This document shows, piece by piece, positions 1 to 10,141 of a stretch of DNA of 64,000 nt (its first letter is position 1; the number at the start of each line of letters is the position of its first letter). The stretch lies in contig OZ025281.1 in NCBI GenBank assembly GCA_964019165.1, positions 12,397,888-12,461,887 on the forward strand, in the 5' to 3' direction. Position numbers and translations under genes: made by a program. This DNA comes from Mastigias papua. Lineage: Eukaryota; Cnidaria; Scyphozoa; Rhizostomeae; Mastigiidae. Under the pieces are notes generated by a model, which was given only the letters and a program-made list of their open reading frames with translations, was not told the origin of the DNA and searched no databases.

Positions 1-149
1 AACTGATGTATTAAAAAGGCTCGGTATGGAAAATTGCAATACAATAGCAACTCCTCAAGAACAAATTACAGTGCTGATGCAGAATGAAGGGAAGTCTGTT
101 AACAGGCAAGAATATCAAACTTTAATTGGAAGTTCAACCTTTGCAGCTA

Positions 150-723
150 CAGACACTCTCGACCAGACATTGCTCAAGCACTAGAGTCAGTTTATCAGCT
201 TTAGTCAAATCCCAGCCAAGTTCATTGGATAGCAGCTAAAAGAATACTTCGGTATGTCGGAGGAACAGTTGGTTTCGGAATACAGTTTAATGGAGCTAAA
301 GATTACAGTGTAAAGCTAGAAAGGTATGTCGATGCAGATTGGGGCAGCAATCCTAACGGTAGAAAGTCTCAGTCAAGCCATGCATATTTTCTATGTGGTG
401 GATTAATTAGCTGGACAAGCAAGAAGCAACCAGTAGTAGCTCTTTCGTCCACTGAGGCAGAATATATTGCTGCTAGCTTTGCATTGCAAGAAGCGCTATG
501 GCTACGATCATTGTTGAGAGATATGAATCTCAAACAAGAACAGCCTACGGTAATCCATGAAGATAATCAAGGAGCTATAGCTTTATGCAGCAATCCAAAA
601 TTCCACTCACGTACCAAACACATTGACATCAGAAATCATTACATCCGAGAAGAGATTGACAGCAAAGAAGTACAGTTGAAGTATTGTCCAACAGAGGACA
701 TGATAGCAGGTGTGTTCATATAG
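150..723 (+). pseudogene. Copia RNase H fragment (inverted copy)
   Basis: The C-terminal part of a Copia polyprotein. The RNase H signature is clear: an ADADWG-like start seen as VDADWG, then LSSTEAEY and HEDNQGAI, in the order expected of Ty1/Copia RNase H. The frame feeding in from the RT ends in a stop at about 183 and the RNase H continues in another frame, with another stop early on, so it cannot make a full product. It is the mirror copy of the sequence at 2159-2730 and carries the same lesions. Confidence 0.85.
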
Positions 724-872
724 CCATCAGGCAAGACAAAATTCCAAAGATTCAGAGATCAAATGGGAATCTTGAATTCAATCTGAACAATGCATTTATG
801 TGACTATATACTACATCTATACGCTTGAACATGATTTAGTTTTGTAGTTCTTTTAGCATTTTCGAGTAGGAG

Positions 873-1038
873 TATTGAAATATGTAAAGAACGAAAATAG
901 AAAAGAACTTCACACATGTCAATCATGGACACTAGTCTTATTGTTTACGTAATTCAGTGTGTTCTGTTTCATGCTTGTATAATCGAAAAGCTCGTAAGTT
1001 TTTCTGTGTTTAACTTCATATTTTACACAAATCTAAAA
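873..1038 (+). repeat. Copia LTR (inverted copy)
   Basis: Reverse complement of the LTR at 1844-2009 and related to the 5' LTR at 26485-26663. It is followed at 1039-1043 by AGATG, the target duplication of the Copia insertion, and then by HECT-like coding sequence. Confidence 0.85.
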
Positions 1039-1654
1039 AGATGAATTTCTTGTGAGATTTAATGTATATACCATGGTGACAAAGGATAATGTGAAGAAAG
1101 TTGTGTTGGAAAAAGCAAAACAGGAGTTGATATCTAAGTCATATTTGATGATAGGTACATGGCAGGATATTGTCCAAGAACTGAAATCCAGTGCTGAATT
1201 TAGCAGTATTGAGGTTTTGCAGTCTTTTTACTAAAAACTAAAAGCAACTGTAAAGAAAGTTCTCAGTAACATGAAAGCCAAGCCTAAGAATGATGGTGAA
1301 AGGGATGCTTTCAAGTATCTCCAACGATTTGTAAGAGGCTTAGATGCTGGAAAGCTTGCCGAGTCTCTGCTCCTCACAACTGCAACAGATGGGATGATGG
1401 AAAATGAATTGAAAGTGATTTTTGCAAGGAATGAAGGTCTCAGTTCCAGACCAATAGCACACAACTGTGAACCTGTTTTAGAGCTTTTTTCTACAACTAA
1501 AAAAACAACAAACATACAAACGACAAAACTACGATTACATTTTATTGTAGCACCTGCAGCGAGAAAAACACACAGTCACCAAGTTCCCACTGCAGATGCT
1601 ACTTGCAATTTCTCTTTAATAACTCCAATGTTTCCCAGGGTGCAATCCATGTAA
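1039..1654 (+). pseudogene. HECT-like domain C-terminal fragment
   Basis: Open frames at 1052-1234 and 1271-1654 encode a sequence resembling the C-terminal part of HECT-type ubiquitin ligase domains as they occur in invertebrate genomes. Key pieces are the helical YLQRFVRGLD segment and, near the end, SSRPIAHNCEPVLEL. HECT domains place the catalytic cysteine in a loop close to the C-terminus, preceded by a proline/threonine-rich stretch; IAHNCEP is the best candidate. A stop (TAA at 1232-1234) interrupts the frame. The matching N-terminal part lies on the minus strand at 26669-27480, because Copia split the original sequence and this piece was then duplicated in inverse orientation. The HECT assignment is from family resemblance only. 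It could belong to a transposon-borne HECT rather than a host gene. Confidence 0.5.
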
Positions 1655-1714
1655 GCCTCACATCAGCTGTAAAGCAGAGAACAATGACTTATTAGCTTAT
1701 TTCCTTAGAAAATT

Positions 1715-1838
1715 TCCTGCCATGTACCTATCATCAAATGTGACTTAGATATCAACTCCTGTTTTGCTTTTTCCAACACAACTTTCTTCACATTATCCTT
1801 TGTCACCATGGTATATACATTAAATCTCACAAGAAATT
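1715..1838 (-). pseudogene. HECT-like fragment next to Copia 3' end
   Basis: Minus-strand coding sequence directly beyond the Copia 3' LTR and its CATCT duplication. It is the true continuation of the HECT-like frame that ends at 26669 on the other side of the element, and is identical in content to the start of the fragment at 1039. It stops abruptly at 1715 where the inverted duplication breaks off. Confidence 0.5.
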
Positions 1839-1843
1839 CATCT

Positions 1844-2009
1844 TTTTAGATTTGTGTAAAATATGAAGTTAAACACAGAAAAACTTACGAGCTTTTCGAT
1901 TATACAAGCATGAAACAGAACACACTGAATTACGTAAACAATAAGACTAGTGTCCATGATTGACATGTGTGAAGTTCTTTTCTATTTTCGTTCTTTACAT
2001 ATTTCAATA
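1844..2009 (-). repeat. Copia 3' LTR
   Basis: About 166 bp; matches the 5' LTR at 26485-26663 over its length with several substitutions and a small indel. The minus-strand end CTAAAA is followed by the AGATG target duplication. Confidence 0.85.
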
Positions 2010-2158
2010 CTCCTACTCGAAAATGCTAAAAGAACTACAAAACTAAATCATGTTCAAGCGTATAGATGTAGTATATAGTCACATAAATGCATTGTTCAGA
2101 TTGAATTCAAGATTCCCATTTGATCTCTGAATCTTTGGAATTTTGTCTTGCCTGATGG

Positions 2159-4038
2159 CTATATGAACACACCTGCTATCATGTCCTCTGTTGGACAATA
2201 CTTCAACTGTACTTCTTTGCTGTCAATCTCTTCTCGGATGTAATGATTTCTGATGTCAATGTGTTTGGTACGTGAGTGGAATTTTGGATTGCTGCATAAA
2301 GCTATAGCTCCTTGATTATCTTCATGGATTACCGTAGGCTGTTCTTGTTTGAGATTCATATCTCTCAACAATGATCGTAGCCATAGCGCTTCTTGCAATG
2401 CAAAGCTAGCAGCAATATATTCTGCCTCAGTGGACGAAAGAGCTACTACTGGTTGCTTCTTGCTTGTCCAGCTAATTAATCCACCACATAGAAAATATGC
2501 ATGGCTTGACTGAGACTTTCTACCGTTAGGATTGCTGCCCCAATCTGCATCGACATATCTTTCTAGCTTTACACTGTAATCTTTAGCTCCATTAAACTGT
2601 ATTCCGAAACCAACTGTTCCTCCGACATACCGAAGTATTCTTTTAGCTGCTATCCAATGAACTTGGCTGGGATTTGACTAAAGCTGATAAACTGACTCTA
2701 GTGCTTGAGCAATGTCTGGTCGAGAGTGTCTGTAGCTGCAAAGGTTGAACTTCCAATTAAAGTTTGATATTCTTGCCTGTTAACAGACTTCCCTTCATTC
2801 TGCATCAGCACTGTAATTTGTTCTTGAGGAGTTGCTATTGTATTGCAATTTTCCATACCGAGCCTTTTTAATACATCAGTTAGATACTTAGTTTGATGTA
2901 GAATCATTTCCTTATTGTCTCTATTTCTCTGAATTTGAATTCCCAAGCAATAATATGCCTCACCAAGATCCTTTGTGTGAAAACGTGTCTCTAGAAGCTC
3001 TTTTTCTCCTTTCAATAACTCAAGGTTGTTGCTGGCTAACAGTAAATCGTCGACGTATAACGCAATGTATAAAAAATTTTCTCCCACTCGCTTGATGTAC
3101 ATATACGAGTCAACTGTGCATTGCTTGTATCCAGGCTTTTTTAAAAATTGGTCAAAAGTCTCATACCAGCATCTGGACGCTTGTTTTAGACCGTAGAAAC
3201 TTTTGTTAAGCTTGCAAACGAGATTCTCTTGCCCTTGCTTGACATAACCCTCTGGCTGCTTCATATAAATTTCCTCTTGTAAGTCACCATTTATAAATGC
3301 AGTTGAAACATCCATCTGATGCAGTTCTAAATCTAGTTGGTTAACAATTGCAGAAAGTGTTCTTATGGATGTATATTTCACAACAGGCGAAAAAGCCTCT
3401 TCAAAATCGACCCCTGCTGTCTGCGTAAATCCTCTTGCGATCAAACTTGCCTTATGTCTTTTTATTTTACTATCTGCATTGGTCTTGACCTTAAAGACCC
3501 ATTTTGAATCTATGATATTCCTACCTTCAGGTGATTTTATAAGGTCCCATGTTTTATGCTCCATAAGTGAAGAATACTCGTTGTCTAGCGCTTTCTCCCA
3601 TTCAGACTTTTCAGAAGAACTTAGTGCTTCTTCCACAGTTGTTGGCTCTTCCATGATACTTTCTGCAAAACTGTAACGCGTACTTGCGATCTCCCACCAA
3701 TTACCAGTTATAGTATTATCTCTTTCTGGTGGTTTTCTTATGCGTTCTGATCGATGAAGAAGTTGTCTGTCTTCATTCTGAACTTCCTTATCAGCATTTT
3801 CAGCAGTGTTATCGTGGATTCTTTCTCCATTTACTAACTGCTCTTCTTCCAATGTTACTTCATCAGAAGCTGTCAATTCAACTGGACACATTTCAGAAAC
3901 AGAAATTTCTGTTCTTGTTTTGATGCGGCCATCAAACTCGTGCTCAAAAAACGTAAAATCTCTGGATAAATTGAGTTTCTTTGCTTTTGAATCCCAAAGT
4001 CGATATCCTTTACTATCCAATTTTGAATGTAAGTCCAT
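2159..4038 (-). pseudogene. Copia pol: reverse transcriptase and RNase H
   Basis: The minus-strand frame 4038-2698 contains the Copia reverse transcriptase (RVT_2). Visible motifs are KWVFKVK, KARLIARGF-like (KASLIARGF), the DVSTAFINGDL block, the QPEGYV block, KSFYGLKQA, and the catalytic YVDD at about 3046-3057. The frame ends in a stop at 2698 caused by a frameshift; RNase H continues to 2159 with VDADWG, STEAEY and HEDNQGAI. The N-terminal end (GYRLWD, then an SRD motif) is the segment that normally follows the integrase, which is absent here. The protein would have copied the Copia RNA in virus-like particles. Confidence 0.88.
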
Positions 4039-4561
4039 AAACGAGGTTTTGACTTTGCAAATCTCTCAAGCTTTTCTTATTGAGGTGCCCATATCTCTGG
4101 TGCCAAATCTCCTCTGAAACTTCTTTCACATTAGCACTATTAGCAGAATTCAGACTTTTATTCAAAGCAGCTGTATCTAACTCATACAACTGTCCATTTA
4201 GTTTTCCTGAAACTAATACTGCTCCTTCATTATTTAGAATGACAAATTTCTCTTTTCCAAATGCTATTGAATAGCCATTTCTAGTTATTTCGCTTACTGA
4301 TAGCAGGTTCTTGGTTAACGCTGCCACATAAAGACCATCTTTCAAGTCTGCTGATTTGCAAATTCCCCCAGAATTCAACGGCTTGACTGAAATATTGCCT
4401 TTTCCGTATGCTTTTACTTCCCTGTCATCGCCCAATCTAACTATTTCTGGCTTGAAAAATTCTCTGTAATTCTCAGTAAACTCTCTTTTGTTGTGTAGAG
4501 ACGCACCTGAATCAACGCACAATGATGTACCTTCAATCTTTTCATCACTTGATGTAGCCAA
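4013..4561 (-). pseudogene. Copia protease and gag-pre-integrase
   Basis: A 182-residue frame with the aspartic protease active-site motif CVDSGAS near its start. Near its end is the gag-pre-integrase zinc-binding stretch (IWHQRYGHLNKKSL). The frame stops at 4013 just after NLVYGLTF, at the point where the integrase zinc finger and catalytic core should begin; the next recognisable residues belong downstream of the integrase. An internal deletion of several hundred bases is therefore likely. Confidence 0.85.
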
Positions 4562-5009
4562 AAACAGATAATGCGCGCTGTCATCGCTAGGCTCGTTACT
4601 GATTGTGATATTGGCATGTACCGTTCCCCTTCCTACTGACTTGGTTTTCTTTGGCTTTTGACATTGTTTTGCTCAATGCCCCTCCAAACCACAGTTAAAG
4701 TATTTTCCCTTTTTTCTTCTTAGTTTTGCCCCTTGGTGATGCGATTGAAAGTGAGTTGTTGATACCATTGTTTTGTCAACACTGCTAGTATTTACATCAG
4801 GATTTTCATTTAGCTTTCTTTGTTCATGTAGAAGTCTTGTTGTCACAAACTCCATGGTAAGAGTTTCAGCTCAGGATTCCAAAGCAACTATGAGATTACC
4901 GTGCGAATCCGGTAAGCTACGTAACAGTGTCATTACCTGATCGTCTTCTGTCACTGACGCTCCCACTGAATCAAGATGCTCTGCCAGTGCATTCATTTTA
5001 TTGATATGC
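4562..5009 (-). pseudogene. Copia gag C-terminal part with zinc knuckle
   Basis: Minus-strand translation shows the end of a UBN2-type Copia gag (HINKMNALAEHL, then a TLLRSLP block), an open piece at 4855-4673, and a CCHC zinc knuckle (CGLEGH, then AKQC). A stop inside the knuckle and another near 4870 break the frame. The left part of gag continues beyond the Gypsy fragment at 5707-5898 and beyond the Polinton at 26334-26431. Confidence 0.82.
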
Positions 5010-5706
5010 TTTCCTTTCTCACACCGATTTTTGATATTCCATCTTTATACGTAATTCCGGAGAGCAAATGTATATACCAAATTCAAATTGTAAATAGTTA
5101 GTTGGAATTTACACTGGTGATGATAAAACGCAATATAAAACGCATCTACAAAAGTCTCTTTGCTTCATCGTCTACAAGCGACAAAGATCAAAGCAACACT
5201 GGGTGAGATCAAACCTATAATTATACATAAAAAGTCTTAAATAGTAATTCTACAAAGTGAAAATCAAGAAACACTAAAGTGGGGACCGAGCCTACGAACT
5301 ACTGCGATAGTTTCATTGTTTATTCGCTGATTGTTTTGATTGTCTATTACTGTTTGTATTCGTACTTGACATTTTACACAACCGTTTTAATTGCCATTTC
5401 CACATCATCATGCTTGATCCACCGACCACCGCTAGTTCATCCTCTGCTGCTCTAGTCGTCCTCCCACAACCTCAAGCTGTCCATGCTGTCTCTCTGAAAT
5501 TACCACCTTTTTGGCCTAATGATCCTGTTGTCTGGTTTGCCCAAGTTGAAGCCCAGTTTCTCGATCGTGGTATTACCTCTCAATCCACGAGTTTTCGTAT
5601 GTAATTGCCTCATTACAACCTGAAATTGCCCAAGAAATTAGAGACATTTTGATTTCTCCCCCTACTGAAACTCCGTACGATGTTTTGAAAGCTACGCTCA
5701 TCTCCA
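5010..5706 (+). mobile_element. Gypsy-type LTR element fragment inside Copia gag
   Basis: Positions about 5010-5266 match, in reverse orientation, the solo LTR at 45536-45989; only the last ~256 bp of that LTR is present. It ends with AAATCA, and a short leader with a possible tRNA primer site (TGGGGACCGAGC at about 5280) follows. A gag start comes next. The piece is cut off at about 5706, where Copia gag resumes, and there is no second LTR. It sits between two parts of the Copia gag, so it entered (or was captured) after the Copia inserted. Confidence 0.75.
5410..5706 (+). pseudogene. Gypsy gag N-terminal fragment
   Basis: Begins at ATG 5410 with a low-complexity start, then the [21 protein letters not shown] block typical of Ty3/Gypsy-related gag proteins of invertebrates. 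The first frame ends at 5604. In another frame the family continues with SLQPEIAQEIRDIL and TPYDVLKATLI up to the truncation. Frameshift plus truncation make it a relic. Confidence 0.7.
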
Positions 5707-5898
5707 GCCTGTTCCATGCTTCTTGGGCGTTGTGCGACGATCGTGCCAATAACAACTGATTGTCTCCCAGAGGCAAACTAATGGTGACTAACGCTTTTCC
5801 TTACTCGTTTCTAATACCGCTCCTTTTGTGCTTCGGTAATAGAAGCAAAAACAGGCTCCCTCTCATCTCCAGAAACGATCCCCCAAAGATCTTTCTCC
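5707..5898 (-). pseudogene. Copia gag middle part
   Basis: Minus-strand translation gives the DLWGIVSG block immediately next to the Polinton end, and further on DNQLLLARSSHNAQEAWNRL, both typical of Copia gag after its N-terminal FxxWKFKM segment. That N-terminal segment is on the other side of the Polinton at 26334-26431. Stops are present in this frame. Confidence 0.82.
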
Positions 5899-6287
5899 AG
5901 TAGTATATAATATGGGGGTTCTAGGACAGTTGCCACAGTATGTCCTTTTTTGTTTTTCATTTTTTAGTACCATGCATACCTTTTTATAAATTTTTCCATT
6001 TTCAGGCCTCTCTCGGGCACTTATTTTTAAATTTTAGTAAGGAGTAATTTAAAATTTGTCTCACAGTATTACCTTTTTTTTCTCTTATCCCCTTGCATTA
6101 CTTTTTGCTACACACCATAGCTCTCTCACCTGCCTCTTACCACAGCTGTGGCGTGACGTCATTTAGACAGGTCTTAAACTCGATCACTATTACCACGCTC
6201 TATCACCACTCTGATCACATAAACATCTAATTTACATCATTCCTTTCTTTTTATTCATTTTGTCCATCAGATGGTTTTTTCTTTTTT
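5899..6287 (+). repeat. Polinton left terminal inverted repeat
   Basis: Matches the reverse complement of 25945-26333 with about eleven mismatches counted by eye and no indel, roughly 97 % identity. It begins AGTAGTATATAA and ends in a T-rich run. No coding potential is apparent. Confidence 0.95.
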
Positions 6288-6306
6288 GTAAACTCTTGAA
6301 AATAAT

Positions 6307-6322
6307 TATAATATATAATATA
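6307..6322 (+). promoter_or_regulatory. TATA-like start-proximal motif (penton)
   Basis: TATAATATATAATATA lies immediately before ATG 6323. The same kind of motif precedes most rightward genes of this element. A promoter role is inferred from recurrence and position. Confidence 0.45.
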
Positions 6323-7067
6323 ATGAAACGCAGTATTTTTATTAACACATCAAATGACAACGTTTATGGTGATAGTAATTCATTTGAAATTAATTTATTT
6401 AATAATGGTTTACAATTAGATCGTGGAATTGATTATTATATAGGTTTACATACATTAAATATGTCGTATAATTGGGATAATATTAGTCCAAAATTTGGAA
6501 ATAATACATTTAGATATTCTGCAGATAATGGAAATACTTTTAAAACTGTTACATTTAATATTAATGGAAATTTTACATATAGTGATATTGCAACTTTTAT
6601 AAGTAATTATTTATCTTTAAATGGAGATGATAAGGATGGTATCCAATTATTTTTTGTATCAGCAGTAAAAAAGTGTTATATAGAATTAAAAAGCTGATTA
6701 TCAAATTGATTTTTGATCAAATCTTCGTTTTGGATCGTTATTAGGATATAATGGTTTGGTTACATCTTCATCATATTCAAATTTAGAGCCAGATATTACG
6801 AATTCGATCGATTCAGTTGTAATAAAATGCTCACTTATTTCATCAAGTATATATAATACAAATATTCATAGCAGTGTCTTATATAGTTTTTCTACATCAG
6901 ATCTAAAAATTGGATATAGTTTCACAAAAAAAGAAGACCAAATAATTTATAATAAAATAAATACTAATACTATAGAAAAGTTCAATATTCAAATATATGA
7001 TTCAAAAGATCGTTTATTAGATATAAGGAATACTGAGGTCTCAATGATATTAATATTAAAAGATTAA
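6323..7067 (+). pseudogene. Penton-like minor capsid protein
   Basis: First gene inside the left TIR, starting at ATG 6323 right behind the TATA-like motif. Two frames cover it: 6323-6697, and a second one ending at 7067 (open from about 6700). They meet at a frameshift near 6690-6740. Length about 248 residues and order (before the small protein and the major capsid protein) fit the minor capsid (penton) protein of Polintons and adintoviruses, a single jelly-roll pentamer at capsid vertices. The first part has the YYIGLHTLNMSYNW block; the end has the DSKDRLLDIRNTEVSMIL stretch characteristic of the family. Recognition is by family resemblance and position. Confidence 0.7.
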
Positions 7068-7083
7068 TATAATATATACTATA
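7066..7083 (+). promoter_or_regulatory. TATA-like start-proximal motif
   Basis: AATATAATATATACTATA directly before ATG 7084, overlapping the stop codon region of the penton gene. Confidence 0.4.
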
Positions 7084-7428
7084 ATGGTTAAAGTATATAA
7101 AGAAATAAAAAGTAAGTATAATCAACAAGCTGATGGTTTATCAGATATAATTAAAAATATTGCTTCTTCGACTGCTAAAAAATTAACAAGTAACGCTAGT
7201 AAGGAAATAATTTAAAAATCAACAGAAGAATCTGCTAAAGCAGCTGCTAAAAAATCTGGTGAGGAAATTATAAATAAAATATTTAAAGATGATGAAAAGA
7301 ATATAATAAAAAATAATGAAAATAAATCAGAAGAAATTAAAAAAGAATTAAAAAAATTAAATATAAAAAATAATTCAATTATTAAAAATAATTCTAGTAT
7401 AAGAGAAAAATTTAATGAATTATTATAA
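7084..7428 (+). pseudogene. Small lysine-rich protein between penton and capsid genes
   Basis: A 114-codon frame starting at ATG 7084, 16 bp after the penton stop, and ending at TAA 7426-7428, 10 bp before the capsid gene. It has one in-frame TAA at 7213-7215. The N-terminal half is rich in Ala, Ser and Lys (a helical stretch around SSTAKKLTSNASK). The C-terminal half is a Lys/Asn/Glu-rich, probably coiled, tail. A small basic protein in this slot is common in Polintons; a minor virion or DNA-condensing role is plausible but not shown. A predicted minus-strand frame here is only the shadow of this gene. Confidence 0.5.
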
Positions 7429-7438
7429 TCTATAATAT
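7425..7438 (+). promoter_or_regulatory. TATA-like start-proximal motif (capsid)
   Basis: ATAATCTATAATAT directly before ATG 7439 of the major capsid gene. Confidence 0.4.
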
Positions 7439-8754
7439 ATGAGTGAATTTCGAGAAAATTGTGAAAAATATCAATATATACCATACAAACCTATAGAAAT
7501 AATAAAAGAGCCAATTGCTAATATGTCACAAGATAAAAAGTATAACTTTTCATTAAATAATATCAGTGAGGGCATACCATTTGATTTATATCCTATTTTA
7601 TTAAACATACATTACAAAGTATTAAAATATAGTGATAATACTGGTGTTGCTCAAACAACAAGAATAGCTCCAACATCAGATATTTGTCGTTTTTTGTATA
7701 AATTGATATTAAAGTATGATGGTATTAATATATTGGACACGTCATTTATTAATTACGCAATGAATATCAAAAATTTAGTTGAATATTCTGATACTTATTC
7801 TAAAACAGCTTCAGATGTTACTTTTTTTATCCTGATGAGATTAGATCAACTGTAATTGAAGAATTTGATAAAGATTCTTCAGGTCTTGTCAAGAATTATA
7901 ATCCTTTATATAACAAGAATTTTCATAAAAGGCAAATGTTATCACATTCAGGAAAAATAGTTGAAAGTAATATATATTTTAATAGAATCGAATTTTTTGA
8001 TCGAATGAAAGATATATTGTTACCTCCGGGTAAATTAGAATTTTGAAATTATTATTGATAATGATGAGATTTTATTGCAAACAGAAAGTTCTATTGCTGA
8101 TCAATATAAAATTCATATTGTAGATATGACATTATACGTACCAAAAATTCAACTTAATCCAAGTCAAATGAAACTATATTTAGATAAATATTTAAAAAAT
8201 CATTCATTTAATTATTTAAAAGAGAATGTATTTGTTCACAGAAGCTTGAACCATCGTGAAAACTCAATAATTTTGAGTCAAGCTTTAAATAAAGTAAAAT
8301 ATGTATTTATTTATTTTTTAAATACTGAAAATAGAGGAGGTTTATCATCAGATAAATTTGAGTCATTTGATAATAATACAGAATATATTGGAGGTAGTTC
8401 CAAAATAACATCACTTCAATTAATTGTAGAAGATTCAAATATAATGCCAATAGAGCCATTTTCTATTAATAAACAAGCAGCCGCATATAATCATTTATTA
8501 AATTATATGACAAAAAATAATATTAATGATGGATCTTATATAACATATGAAAAATTTATTACAAATAATATGATCTTTGTTTTTGATTTAACAAAAATAT
8601 GACTCAATCAATGTTTTCAGGATCAGTTAAATTAGAGTTAAGATATACATTAGATCAAGATCCAAATAAAAATTATAGTAATTATTGCTTAGCGCTTAAT
8701 GAAATGAAGGTAGATGTTTCAGTTGTAAATAATAAAGCAAGAATTATAGTATAA
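7439..8754 (+). pseudogene. Major capsid protein, double jelly roll
   Basis: Starts at ATG 7439 and can be followed through three frame changes to TAA 8752-8754, about 438 codons, close to the usual Polinton capsid length. Breaks are near 7825 (run of T), near 8045, and near 8597 (run of A). Diagnostic parts are the SDICRFLYKLILKYDG region, the IHIVDMTLYVPKIQLNPSQ strand region in the middle, and the FDLTK segment followed by the SGSVKLELRYTLDQD stretch that closes the second jelly roll. It would form the hexon-like shell around the element's DNA. It sits between the small basic protein and a pX-like protein, the usual structural-gene block. Confidence 0.85.
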
Positions 8755-8802
8755 AATTTAATTTTTATTATCGTATAAAATTTTATTATTTTTGTGTTAA
8801 TT

Positions 8803-8824
8803 ATTATATATAATATTATATATA
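8803..8824 (+). promoter_or_regulatory. TATA-like start-proximal motif
   Basis: An uninterrupted A/T tract with several TATA and TAATAT units ends exactly at ATG 8825. Confidence 0.4.
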
Positions 8825-9660
8825 ATGATTCCTGTATACATTCAATTAACAAATTATCAAAAACAAAATTTAGCTCAAGGATATAAAAAGAAAAATAATA
8901 TAAAATTAAAAACAAAATTAGGAAATGAAATTGATTTTAAAGTTTATGTAAATAAATGTCAATATGAGAAATTAATTAAAAATAAACCAATGGTTTTGGG
9001 CTTTAATCGTACTCATTATAGTGCAATGAAAAATATGGATGGTGGTAGTATTTTATCTAGTTTATTACCAATGGCTACCAAAATGATTTCTAAAGTAGCA
9101 CCAGTTGTTACAAAGCAAATTTTACCAGGTTTAGCTCATGGGATAACAAGTACATTAGCATCGCTAGGTATTGATAAATTATTATCAGGAAATGCAATAA
9201 ATGATAATGTAAAAGATATATTAATTGTAACTGATAAACCTATACAAGAAATTAATAAATTAAAAAATAATGATAAAAAACAATTCGACTGGTTAATGTT
9301 ATCTGGTTCAAAAAAAGTTGAGGGAGGCTTTTTAGGTACGCTTTTAGGTGCTATAGGTATACCATTACTGTTAAAAGCATTATCTGGTTCTGGAATACAT
9401 AATACAAATGAAAAATCTAGTTACAAAAAACATAATAGTAAAATTCCAATACCAGTTTCACAAACAGATAATAAAGGAACAGCATTAGTTAATAATAAAT
9501 GGCAACCATATGAACCATATAATGCACCTAAATTTTATGATGATTATGAAATTAAAGGATATGGTAAAAAAAAATCTCAAAAAATCAAAAAGCGCAAGGC
9601 TTACTATTAGGACCAAACAGTGTTTTCAAGGATGTCCCTTTATTAGGAATGATCCTGTAA
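8825..9660 (+). pseudogene. pX/pVI-like minor virion protein candidate
   Basis: Starts at ATG 8825 and runs to 9610 in one frame. The expected C-terminus (GLLLGPNSVFKDVPLLGMIL) is in another frame and ends at TAA 9658-9660, so there is one frameshift near 9580-9600 in an A-rich stretch. Features: an N-terminal domain (about 1-60); a glycine/alanine-rich hydrophobic segment (GGSILSSLLPMATKMISK, about residues 77-94) that could bind or disrupt membranes; a second glycine-rich patch near residue 160; and a basic tail. Polintons and adintoviruses encode such proteins next to the capsid and protease genes, and comparison with adenovirus pX/pVI has been made for them. Function here is inferred. The stop overlaps the protease start (TAATG). 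Confidence 0.6.
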
Positions 9661-10121
9661 TGAAATTTAAAGATAGCTCAACAACAAATATAGATTTAGA
9701 AAATTGGATTGATTATTTGAAATTACGAGATAAATTTGCTGGAATTTATTCACATGATGAAATTACAAAACATATTATTGAAAGTAACAAAGGTAAATTT
9801 TTCATATTAAATTTAGATATATCAAGAAATGTGGGTACGCACTGGGTGTGTTTTTATAATAATAAAGATCAAAACATTATTGAGTATTTTGACAGTTTTG
9901 GTATAGCTCCTATTAATACTATATCAAATAATTTTAATTATATTTATAACTCAAATCAATATCAAACTTATAATTCAAAAGCATGTGGTTATTATTGTAT
10001 ATATTATATATATAAAAGATATCATGGAGAAAGTTATTATGATATCATAAAGAAATTTAGTTTAACAAATCTATATAAGAATCAAGAAATAATTAAGAAT
10101 TATTTTAATAATTATAAGTAA
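9660..10121 (+). CDS. Adenain-like maturation cysteine protease
   Basis: Starts at ATG 9660, which overlaps the stop of the previous gene as TAATG; an upstream ATG in the same frame at 9510 would lie inside that gene. The 153-residue product carries the adenovirus-protease signature: His61 in GTHWV, Asp78 in EYFDSFG, Gln102, and Cys109 in SKACGYYC. The His-acid spacing (17) and Gln-Cys spacing (7) equal those of adenain (His54, Glu71, Gln115, Cys122). This ULP1-fold enzyme cleaves capsid precursor proteins at GG-X-type sites during particle maturation in Polintons and adenoviruses. The frame is intact, one of only a few unbroken genes here, although somewhat shorter than adenovirus protease. 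Confidence 0.9.
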   Translation: MKFKDSSTTNIDLENWIDYLKLRDKFAGIYSHDEITKHIIESNKGKFFILNLDISRNVGTHWVCFYNNKDQNIIEYFDSFGIAPINTISNNFNYIYNSNQYQTYNSKACGYYCIYYIYKRYHGESYYDIIKKFSLTNLYKNQEIIKNYFNNYK

Positions 10122-10141
10122 TAATTATAAGTAATACTATT

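Larger units (their letters stand above)
1..2881. repeat. Inverted duplication with ~1.17 kb arms
   Basis: Positions 1-1167 are the reverse complement of 1715-2881. Paired positions always add to 2882, so there is no indel across the whole arm, and I saw only isolated substitutions. The arms hold the 3' part of a Copia element (RT tail, RNase H, LTR) and the adjoining HECT-like sequence. Both arms share the same inactivating changes, for example the stop that ends the RT frame at 183 and at 2698. The 547 bp spacer (1168-1714) holds the continuation of the HECT-like sequence in the plus orientation, then about 60 bp with no recognised content. The left arm may extend beyond the window. A recent inverted duplication and an assembly chimera are both possible. 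Confidence 0.95.

Noticed and set aside
7212..7484. Leftward gene overlapping the small basic protein
   Set aside because: Low-complexity Phe/Ile/Leu product; antisense shadow of an AT-rich Lys/Asn-rich gene.
9510..9659. Upstream extension of the protease frame to ATG 9510
   Set aside because: The extension overlaps the preceding gene in another frame and has no adenain similarity; ATG 9660 is coupled as TAATG.
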